Assembly: GCA_947459215.1 (NCBI GenBank)
Contig: CANHCQ010000002.1
Location: forward strand, 124,001-188,000
Direction of reading: 5' to 3'
From: Phycisphaerales bacterium
GTDB lineage: Bacteria > Planctomycetota > Phycisphaerae > Phycisphaerales > UBA1924
Length of the DNA stretch: 64,000 bases
Under the pieces are notes generated by a model that saw nothing but the letters and a program-made list of their open reading frames with translations, was not told where the DNA came from and did not search any database. A program made the position numbers and the translations under genes. Positions 58,078 through 64,000 of this stretch are shown here, in pieces (within the stretch, counting starts at the first letter, position 1; every line of letters begins with the position of its first letter).

Positions 58078-59862
58078 TTAGCCGCCGATCTGGAGGAGCT
58101 GCTGGAAGAGCTCGTCGGTGGTGCGGATGACGCGGGTGGCGGCGGAGTACCCGGTCTGGGCCTGGATGAGGCCGAGGAACTCGCTGCCGAGGTCGACGTT
58201 GGACAGTTCCAATGCGCCGCCGACCATCTTGCCGGTTCCACCTTCCAGCGGAACATTGATGCCAGCCGAGCCGCTGTTGGGTCCGACGCGGAACATGTTG
58301 CCGCCGAGATCGACGAGGCCTTCGGGGTTGGAGAACTTGGCGAGGACGACCTGACCGAGATTTCGGGAGAGGCCGTTGGAGAACGCGCCGCTGATGATGC
58401 CATCGGCGCCGACGGCGAATGACTGGAGAACGCCGAGGGGTGCGCCGTCGATCTGCTGGGCCCGGAGGCTGGAGGTGCCGCTGGTGTTTGCGAAGGCGGT
58501 GACGCTGCCTTGCGGTCCGGAGAGAGCGACCTCGAACGAGAGCGGGGTGACAGCACCGGTGCCGTTGCGGCTGACGGCGACGCTGATGGGCGTGGTGGTG
58601 AGGAGCGCACCCTCGTTATTGAAGTTGATCTGGCCAGTGCCGAGGTTGATGGATCCGGGATAGGTGTATCCGGCCTCGGTGTAGTAGCGCCAGGTTGTGC
58701 CGGTGCCGCCGGGGGTGGCTTCGAGGACGAAGCCGACGTTGAGATTGACGGGCGATCCGAGGGAGTCGTAGGCAACGAAGGAGGTGCGGACGCTCTCGCC
58801 GTCGGCGGCGGCGGCCTTGGCGGTGTTGAAGAGGCTGGAGGCGACCTGGTTGCCGTTGGAGTCGAGGAGTCGGAAGTTGCTGGGGTTGACGGTGAGGTCG
58901 TTCATCGTGCCGGAGTTTCCGACGACGGAGATGACGCCGGTGAGAGCGTTGAGGGAGACACCGGTGGTCTGTGCGTTGGGGTTGGTCTGTCCGGCGACGA
59001 TGCCGAAAGCGTCGCGGAGGAAGTTCATGTAGTCCTGAACGGTGGTGGTCGAGGTGATGGCGAGAGAGGCGTCGGGGAGATTGCGGGAATTGACGTTGTC
59101 GACGCCCTTCTTCGCGCCGGTGATGCGGATGGTTTGGCCGGCGGTGAAGAGCGAGGTGACGGTTCCGGCGATGTTGGGATCGTCGAGATCGACGAGGCGC
59201 GTGGTGGCCTCGACGACGTTTGGCGCGGTGGGTGCGGGGGCTGCACCGGTGATGACGCCAAAGCCGCCACCGGCGCTGGCCTGGAGTGCGATCTGAGCAC
59301 CGCGGGTGGGCGGGGTGCCCTTGGCGTTGAGGTTTCCGGACAGGCGGGCGGTGGTGGTGGGCTCGGCGATGGTGAGCGAGCCGACGGGGATGGAGACGGG
59401 CTTGACGGAGGATGTGTCGATGTTGAAGCGGGTATCGATGCCATAGCCCATGAGGCGCTCGCCGCTGAGGGCGACGAGTTCGTTGGTGCTGTTTGGTCGG
59501 AAGGAGCCGGCGCGGGTGTAGACGGACTCGCCGCTGCCGCGCTGCACGATGAAGAAGCCTTCGCCTTCGATTGCGAGGTCGCGGGAGTCGCCGGTGCCGT
59601 TGATGGCACCGTTGCCGAAGTTGCGTTGGGTTCCGGCGGCCTGAACGCCGAGGCCGATCTGGCCGGGGTTGGTGCCTCCGGTGGTGTCGGCGGGTGCGGA
59701 GCCGATGCTGAAGGTGCGATTGAAGGTGGAACTGAAGAGGACGCGATTGGTCTTGAAGGCCGTGGTGTTGACGTTGGAGATGTTGTTGCCGATGACCTCG
59801 ATCATCCGGGAGTTGGCGTTGAGCCCGGAGAGGCCGGAGAACAGAGCGGTCGTCGAAGCCAT
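58078..59862 (-). CDS. flgE: Flagellar hook protein FlgE
   Basis: Builds the flagellar hook outside the cell, exported by the flagellar type III system. The ATG at 59862 follows GAGGTG and gives 594 residues, longer than the 400-residue E. coli protein because of enlarged middle domains. N-terminal axial domain: ALFSGLSGLNANSRMIEVIG, NNISNVNTTAFKTNRVLFSS. Other family parts are GEGFFIVQRGSGESVYTRAG, SFRPNSTNELVALSGERLMG and C-terminal LGSEFLGLIQAQTGYSAATR, VIRTTDELFQQLLQIGG. The middle contains Thr/Asn-rich beta-domain sequence. It has its own likely sigma-54 promoter, so it can be expressed apart from the upstream cluster. A 12-bp palindrome (ACTTCCGGAAGT) follows the stop. Confidence 0.95.
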   Translation of the reverse strand: MASTTALFSGLSGLNANSRMIEVIGNNISNVNTTAFKTNRVLFSSTFNRTFSIGSAPADTTGGTNPGQIGLGVQAAGTQRNFGNGAINGTGDSRDLAIEGEGFFIVQRGSGESVYTRAGSFRPNSTNELVALSGERLMGYGIDTRFNIDTSSVKPVSIPVGSLTIAEPTTTARLSGNLNAKGTPPTRGAQIALQASAGGGFGVITGAAPAPTAPNVVEATTRLVDLDDPNIAGTVTSLFTAGQTIRITGAKKGVDNVNSRNLPDASLAITSTTTVQDYMNFLRDAFGIVAGQTNPNAQTTGVSLNALTGVISVVGNSGTMNDLTVNPSNFRLLDSNGNQVASSLFNTAKAAAADGESVRTSFVAYDSLGSPVNLNVGFVLEATPGGTGTTWRYYTEAGYTYPGSINLGTGQINFNNEGALLTTTPISVAVSRNGTGAVTPLSFEVALSGPQGSVTAFANTSGTSSLRAQQIDGAPLGVLQSFAVGADGIISGAFSNGLSRNLGQVVLAKFSNPEGLVDLGGNMFRVGPNSGSAGINVPLEGGTGKMVGGALELSNVDLGSEFLGLIQAQTGYSAATRVIRTTDELFQQLLQIGG

Positions 59863-59969
59863 GGGAACACCTCGTCGTGGCGCGAAGGCTGCTCCGAGCG
59901 TTCGCGTCACCGGTTCGTACGTGCCGCCCGGGCTCCGCCGTGCGGGGATTCGTTCAGTTGGTTGTCAGA

Positions 59970-59987
59970 CGCAATCGGGAGGCCAAC
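59970..59987 (-). promoter_or_regulatory. Likely sigma-54 promoter upstream of flgE
   Basis: On the minus strand TTGGCCTCCCGATTGC matches the -24/-12 pattern TTGGC-N7-TTGC with GG and GC ten bases apart. It lies about 109 bases upstream of the flgE ATG, a fit for a flagellar middle-class gene. Confidence 0.5.
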
Positions 59988-60075
59988 CCAGGAGATACGC
60001 GTGATGGTTGGTCGGAGAATCGGGACGAGCCCCGGGCGTGTGGGTGTTGAAGATCTGCCGGGGAGGTCCACTCGC

Positions 60076-60585
60076 TTACGCTCGGGGCTCGTTGAGGCCG
60101 TTTGGATCGAGCAGTTTGGCGAGGCTGGGGTGTAGGGCGGCGGCGGCGGGGCCGAGCAGAGGTTTGGGCTGATCGGCGTGGAGGCCGGTGTCGGCCTGGA
60201 CGACGGCGTCGATCTCGCCGAGGACCGGCGTGGATTGCAGATCAACCTTGCCGATGATCTGGCGAACGCCGACATCGACCTTGACGGCCATGCCGTCGAT
60301 CATGACGAGCGCGCGCTGGGCGCCGGAGGCTTCGGCGCGGTCTATGGCGACGCCGAGGCGTTGGAGCTGGTCCTCGCTGAGGTTGAGCTCGCTGCCGGGA
60401 TGCACAGAGACGGGCCGCTGCGTCGAGAGGTTGCCGCTGGCTTCGCGGTTGAGCAGTTCGGCAAAGGACAGAGACTCGATCTTCGAGTTCCCGGCGAGTG
60501 CCGACTTGGCGGCACCGACCCGGCGTTCCACGCCGGGCGGGAGGATGGCGTTGTTCAGGGGACGGAAGAGGTCGGCGTTGCTCAC
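60076..60585 (-). CDS. Flagellar operon protein, TIGR02530 type
   Basis: A 169-residue protein found next to flgD/flgE in many flagellar operons; its role is unproven. The C-terminal half matches the TIGR02530 pattern: LSEDQLQRLGVAIDRAEASG, AQRALVMIDGMAVKVDVGVR and QIIGKVDLQST, that is, the 'L..G..SLV..DD.A..V....R.VITA' core. The N-terminal half is Pro/Leu-rich (RPLNNAILPPGVERRVGAAK, SFAELLNREASG) and resembles export/peptide-like sequence. The GTG at 60585 overlaps the flgD stop (GTGA), so translation is coupled. A gap of 213 bases then separates it from flgE. Confidence 0.75.
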   Translation of the reverse strand: MSNADLFRPLNNAILPPGVERRVGAAKSALAGNSKIESLSFAELLNREASGNLSTQRPVSVHPGSELNLSEDQLQRLGVAIDRAEASGAQRALVMIDGMAVKVDVGVRQIIGKVDLQSTPVLGEIDAVVQADTGLHADQPKPLLGPAAAALHPSLAKLLDPNGLNEPRA

Positions 60586-61058
60586 GGCTTGGTCTCCGTG
60601 GGAGTGGTCTTGATTCCGGCGGCCTTCTTTTCTTCTTCGGTGAGCTGACTGGGATCGATGACGCCGTCGACGTCGTTCATATTGACGCGGGAGCCGTTGG
60701 AGAGGTTGAGGAAGACGCCATCCTTGGTCTTGGAGACGGAGTTCGCCTGGCCGATGACGCGGAAGTTCTCCTCGTCGAGGCCGCCGACGACCTTTCCGAT
60801 CATGTTGGACGCGGATGCGAGCTGGTTCTCGGTGACAAGGGTCTTGAGCTTGTCGGAGAGATCGATGTCGGACTGAATGCTGCGGATGGTGGAAAGCTGC
60901 TGGAGCAGCGCGTTCGTGTCGCTGGGGCTGAGCGGGTCCTGATTGGCGAGTTCGGAGATGATGATCTTGGTGAAGTCCTCGCTGGTCAGCGCGCTATAGC
61001 CTGTGGGCTTGGAGGAGACGGGGCTCTGAGAGCCTGAGACGGCGGATGTGGTGGCCAT
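60582..61058 (-). CDS. flgD: Flagellar hook capping protein FlgD
   Basis: Caps the growing hook and lets FlgE subunits assemble. 158 residues, a short form with only the N-terminal export/cap segment and a small domain: YSALTSEDFTKIIISELANQ, DPLSPSDTNALLQQLSTIRS, the conserved FLKLLxxQLxxQDPLxP block, then TENQLASASNMIGKVVGGLD and VNMNDVDGVIDPSQLTEEEK. Bacillus FlgD is similar in length; E. coli FlgD is 231 residues with Tudor/FnIII domains that are missing here. ATG at 61058. fliK lies 41 bases upstream on the strand. Confidence 0.93.
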   Translation of the reverse strand: MATTSAVSGSQSPVSSKPTGYSALTSEDFTKIIISELANQDPLSPSDTNALLQQLSTIRSIQSDIDLSDKLKTLVTENQLASASNMIGKVVGGLDEENFRVIGQANSVSKTKDGVFLNLSNGSRVNMNDVDGVIDPSQLTEEEKKAAGIKTTPTETKP

Positions 61059-61099
61059 GGAGGGGCTTCCGGCGCTTTGGCGGCGCGGTGAGAAGGTGG

Positions 61100-62707
61100 T
61101 CAGGCGATGGCGTCGATTTCGAGACGAGCGTTCATCGCGAGCAGGCGCTCGTTGACATTGATCTGGGGGACCGGCTCGTTGCGGGTGCTTGGAGTGGCGT
61201 TGGCGAGTTCGGGTTCGCGGAGCCAACGCAGCTTGGGCGGCATGTCGTCGCGTGCGTTGCCTTGGTGCGAGAACTGCTGACCCGTGGAGTTGTGATTCGT
61301 GCCGGGTTGGTTGGGCGAGCCGTCGCCGGGTGCGGCTTTGTAGCCCGGGGTGTCGGGCTGGCTGTTCTGCTTCGACCAATCGGGGATGGAGACGATCTCG
61401 ATACTCGAGGCGGAAAGGCCGCGGGATTCGAGGGCGCTTCGGAGTGCGTCGACGTTCTGGGCGAGCAGGTTCTTGGTGGCTTCGCTGGTGGCTTCGAAGC
61501 GGGCGGAGATGGTGCCGTTGTCGATGGTCATCTGGACGCGGAGCTTGCCAAGGGATTCGGGGTTCATCCAGAGCGTGAGTTGTCCGCCCTTGTTGCGGAA
61601 GGCAGCGCCGAGGCCGCGGGCGATCTGGGTTGCAGCGGCGTCGGCTTCCGTCTGCGTGGTGCTAGGTTCACCGGTGGGGAGGGAACGAGCGGTGAGCTTG
61701 AGGGTGATCGGCGTCTCGAGTACGCGGCCGCCGGGCAGTCGGGGCGGGACGACACTGGGATCGACGCGGGGTGCGCCGATGGTGGACGTGCTGGTGTTGC
61801 TGGTGGTGCTGCCGCCGATCGTGCCTGTGCCGGTGGTCCCGGGACCCGCGATTGGCGACTGCGGCACGGTCTTTCCCGGTTGGGCGAGGCCGAACGCCTG
61901 CGGCGCTGGTGCGTTGGCATTGCGGTCGTTGCCTGCATTCTGATTGGGTTGACGAGCCGCGATCGGGGCGTCGGGGTTCGTGGCCGCAGCATCGGTCGAC
62001 TTGCTCGCGATTGCGGTCTCGCGGGTGATGGGTGCTTGCTCGCTGGGCTGAATCAGGCGGAGCGGATCGGTGGGCGCACGCTTGGTTGCGGCGGGCGTTA
62101 CCGCTTCGTCGGCTTCGCTCGCGGCGCTGGTGGGCGTTGCGGCGACTTCAGTCGCGGCTTCCGCTGCTGAAGCGGTTGTGGTCGCAGCAACGGATTGTGA
62201 GGTTGCGGCGTTGGCGCGGTCGGTCTTGACCGGCTTGCGGTCGGCGTTGGCGGCGGGCGCGTCGATGGCGGCTATCGCCGTTTCGATGGGGAGGAGCGGA
62301 GTTTCGCTCGGGATGTCGCCGGTGGCGAGTTGCTGCGTCGCGGCGGTCTCGGCGGTCTTGGTCGTGGCAGCGGAAGTGGTTGCCGACTTGTCGCCACCCG
62401 CGGAAGTCGTTGGCGTTTCGATTTTCGCGTCCGCTTCGGAAGGCTGCGTGGTCTCGGCGGCGTTGGAATTGGTGTTGGAGGCCGCGGGTTCGTCCGCGGG
62501 CTTGGCCTTTGGCTTGGTGTCCGCGGGCTGTTGACGGGCGGCGAAGAGGCCGGCTTCACCCTTGGATGAGGACTGGTTGACGTTGGAGAGAGCCTGGGCG
62601 AAAGAATCGTCGCGCGGGGATTGCGCCGCGGGTTTGGCCGAGGCCGCCGCGAGAAGGGCAATGGCTGCGCTCTGGTTCGTCGTCCGGGCGGTTGTGGCGG
62701 CATTCAT
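61100..62707 (-). CDS. fliK: Flagellar hook-length control protein FliK
   Basis: 535-residue molecular ruler that stops hook growth. The first 360 residues are Ala/Thr/Pro/Ser-rich and disordered (for example AATTARTTNQSAAIALLAAA), as in FliK rulers. The conserved C-terminal Flg_hook domain is at about 365-450: GLGAAFRNKGGQLTLWMNPE, SLGKLRVQMTIDNGTISARF and EATSEATKNLLAQNVDALRS, then LESRGLSASSIEIVSIPDWS. A 70-residue tail extends beyond the domain (QPDTPGYKAAPGDGSPNQPG). Its ATG overlaps the motE-like stop (ATGA). Ruler length is in the range that would fit a hook of moderate length, but this cannot be calculated from here. Confidence 0.9.
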   Translation of the reverse strand: MNAATTARTTNQSAAIALLAAASAKPAAQSPRDDSFAQALSNVNQSSSKGEAGLFAARQQPADTKPKAKPADEPAASNTNSNAAETTQPSEADAKIETPTTSAGGDKSATTSAATTKTAETAATQQLATGDIPSETPLLPIETAIAAIDAPAANADRKPVKTDRANAATSQSVAATTTASAAEAATEVAATPTSAASEADEAVTPAATKRAPTDPLRLIQPSEQAPITRETAIASKSTDAAATNPDAPIAARQPNQNAGNDRNANAPAPQAFGLAQPGKTVPQSPIAGPGTTGTGTIGGSTTSNTSTSTIGAPRVDPSVVPPRLPGGRVLETPITLKLTARSLPTGEPSTTQTEADAAATQIARGLGAAFRNKGGQLTLWMNPESLGKLRVQMTIDNGTISARFEATSEATKNLLAQNVDALRSALESRGLSASSIEIVSIPDWSKQNSQPDTPGYKAAPGDGSPNQPGTNHNSTGQQFSHQGNARDDMPPKLRWLREPELANATPSTRNEPVPQINVNERLLAMNARLEIDAIA

Positions 62708-63435
62708 TTGGTAGGAACCTCCGGAGCGCGGATCGCAAGTCCGCGCGTCCGGAGACGCTCTAGCAAGTCTGCTGCCAGTTTGGGGTCTTCCTGGATGAAC
62801 TGGTCCATGATCTTGCCGCGGGTGCGGCCGTCCATGGCGTTGAGGTAGGAGACCACGAGATCGGTGCCGGTCGCGAAGGCCTGGCCGTCGCCGGTGGAGG
62901 CCGGCGTCATGGCGAGGGTTTCCTTCAGGGTTTTCTTGGCCTGATCGGGCTTGAGGTCCTGCAGGGTCTGGAGAGTCTTCTTGAATTGTGCCGAGCCTTC
63001 GTCTTCGGCGATCTTCTTTCGCATGGCGTTGAACGCCGCGGTGTCGGCGGTGAGTTTGGCGCGTTCCTTATCGAGGGTCTCGCGTTCGATCTGGAGGCTC
63101 GACTTGAGGGCTTCGACTTGCTTGTCAAGGCTCGCCATTTTCTGGCGGCGGACTTCTTCGCCCTTCTCGCTGAGTTCGAGGCGGTCGGCGGCGGTGATCG
63201 GCGGGCGGGTGGACTTCGCTTCCTCCTCGGCCTTCTTCTTCTCTTCGGCTTGCTTGGCTGCTTCGGCTTCCTTGGCCTTGGCTTCGTCGGCGATGGTGGG
63301 CGCGAAGAGCTCGCGGAGACGCTGCATGCGGTCTTTGTTGAGGCGGCCGCTGGTCTGGAGCCATCCGACGAAGCCGCCGATGGCGAGGATGTTCGCCAGA
63401 GCGAGGATCGAGATGACGGTCCAGATCCGCTTCAC
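62704..63435 (-). CDS. MotE-like flagellar protein (MgtE-N type)
   Basis: 243 residues, probably the chaperone-like MotE/YlxF family often encoded between fliJ and fliK. GTG at 63435 follows GGAG and overlaps the fliJ stop (GTGA). One N-terminal helix, RIWTVISILALANILAIGGF, then a long charged coiled coil (about 45-170: KAKEAEAAKQAEEKKKAEEE, DKQVEALKSSLQIERETLDK) and a small helical MgtE-N-like end, VVSYLNAMDGRTRGKIMDQF and IQEDPKLAADLLERLRTRGL. MotE-type proteins are thought to help stator assembly in the periplasm. Its presence next to a divergent MotA-like gene without motB is of interest. Confidence 0.75.
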   Translation of the reverse strand: MKRIWTVISILALANILAIGGFVGWLQTSGRLNKDRMQRLRELFAPTIADEAKAKEAEAAKQAEEKKKAEEEAKSTRPPITAADRLELSEKGEEVRRQKMASLDKQVEALKSSLQIERETLDKERAKLTADTAAFNAMRKKIAEDEGSAQFKKTLQTLQDLKPDQAKKTLKETLAMTPASTGDGQAFATGTDLVVSYLNAMDGRTRGKIMDQFIQEDPKLAADLLERLRTRGLAIRAPEVPTK

Positions 63436-63908
63436 TGCATGATCTCCATGCGGACGGCGTGTCCGGTGACGGCGATCTCGTCGAGTACACGGGCTTCGAG
63501 CGACGCTTGCTCGGCCCGCCACAGCTCATATCGGCGCTCCTTGAGCTTCTCCACCGCTTTGCGGCGGGTGGTGGCGGCGAGGAGGTCCTTGCGGGCGGCG
63601 TCGAGGCGGCGGTGCAGGGCGGCGAGCTGGAAGACGGCCTGCTGGGCCTTGGCGACGAGGTGCAGGGACATATTGGCCTGCATGCGGACGTGGCGGAGAT
63701 CGACCGAGGCGGCTCCGGGTTGGCTGGCGGGGGCGAGCGTTTCGCGGAGGTCGTTCTTTTCTGCCGTGATGGAGGCCTGGAAGCCGCGGAGCTTGTCTTC
63801 GAGGACGAGACGCATGCGTTCGAGGTCGGCGAGGACGAGCTGCTTCTGGCGCTCGATGGCGAGGCGCTGCTTGATGACGGCTTCGAGTTCGAATCGGAAC
63901 TTAGGCAC
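63432..63908 (-). CDS. fliJ: Flagellar export protein FliJ
   Basis: 158-residue coiled-coil chaperone of the flagellar type III ATPase complex. GTG start at 63908. It is almost wholly helical: FRFELEAVIKQRLAIERQKQ, LVLADLERMRLVLEDKLRGF, LVAKAQQAVFQLAALHRRLD and RRKAVEKLKERRYELWRAEQ. The FxLexvlxxrxxxexxxq start and the conserved C-terminal LxxRrxxxY block are typical of FliJ. Overlaps the motE-like gene by four bases. The upstream gene ends 37 bases away and should be the ATPase fliI. Confidence 0.9.
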   Translation of the reverse strand: MPKFRFELEAVIKQRLAIERQKQLVLADLERMRLVLEDKLRGFQASITAEKNDLRETLAPASQPGAASVDLRHVRMQANMSLHLVAKAQQAVFQLAALHRRLDAARKDLLAATTRRKAVEKLKERRYELWRAEQASLEARVLDEIAVTGHAVRMEIMQ

Positions 63909-63945
63909 GGGGGGCTTTCAGCGGAGAGAAGCGGTTCGGCGGCCG

Positions 63946-64000
63946 TTACGCGGCGCGGGGGCGGGACTTGGCGTTGCGGGCCATGATGGATTGGGCGAGC
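63946..64000 (-). CDS. 3' end of a gene, fliI position (truncated by window)
   Basis: Only the last 17 codons are in the window: LAQSIMARNAKSRPRAA and a TAA at 63948-63946. The frame runs out of the window. By operon order (fliI before fliJ) it is probably the flagellar export ATPase, but the visible residues do not prove it; fliH or another flagellar gene is possible. Confidence 0.4.
   Translation of the reverse strand, partial: LAQSIMARNAKSRPRAA

Noticed and set aside
1-64000. tRNA, rRNA, CRISPR, insertion sequence or prophage genes
   Set aside because: No tRNA T-loop motif in the gaps I read, no regularly spaced direct repeats, and no transposase, integrase or phage motifs were found.

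Overview
High-GC (mid-60s percent by eye) bacterial chromosome fragment of about 64 kb. The gene content suggests a planctomycete, most likely Phycisphaerae: a secreted protein with a C-terminal PEP-CTERM-like tail (small-residue helix then RRRRA), a flagellar operon, a tricorn-like protease, a giant multi-PAS hybrid kinase, ECF sigma/anti-sigma control, lipid A synthesis through LpxI, and metal ABC permeases fused to DtxR-type domains. Taxonomy is inferred from gene style only; no rRNA gene is present. I saw no rRNA, tRNA, CRISPR array, transposase, integrase or phage gene.

Layout. 0-5.3 kb: a TPR/SPINDLY-type glycosyltransferase (cut by the window start), an S4-less TlyA-like rRNA methyltransferase, a small zinc-ribbon protein divergent from lpxI, and trpD. 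5.4-11.1 kb: two overlapping genes, a Pro/Gln-repeat membrane protein and a VWA membrane protein. 11.1-14 kb: DoxX-like membrane protein, PEP-CTERM-like secreted protein with a good terminator, and a HTH-like gene. 14-25 kb: miaB, small lipoprotein, sugar isomerase/epimerase-like protein, queG, membrane protein, MBL hydrolase, NifU-like protein, csrA, yraN, SurA/PPIC-like lipoprotein and a DUF1844 protein. 24.7-37.5 kb: core metabolism, with sdhCAB, gltB, fabI, nadC-birA (overlapping) and an agmatinase-family gene. 37.8-47.3 kb: tricorn-like protease and a 1900-residue hybrid kinase (8 PAS, 2 GAF). 47.5-51.4 kb: ECF sigma, zinc-finger anti-sigma and fluoride channel in one operon, then a LolA-like protein and an S41 protease. 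51.5-56.5 kb: a four-gene Mn/Zn ABC transporter divergent from a DtxR/MntR regulator, with a perfect 16-bp palindrome between them. 56.5-64 kb: flagellar genes on the minus strand (end of a fliI-position gene, fliJ, motE-like, fliK, flgD, TIGR02530-type gene, flgE, motA-like, fliL), mostly start/stop-overlapped.

Window-wide signals. (1) Seven copies of a structured palindromic element (arms of the CACTGC/GCAGTG type, conserved AGCAG-like core, flanking GGCACCC) sit in intergenic DNA; arm sequences differ between copies but keep pairing, and four lie between convergent genes. Other palindromic families occur too, one of them in frame inside queG. (2) The plus strand is C-rich up to about 9-10 kb and G-rich from about 10.5 kb to the end whatever the gene direction, a GC-skew reversal that could mark an origin or an inversion boundary. 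Many genes start with GTG, and Shine-Dalgarno motifs are present only for some genes.
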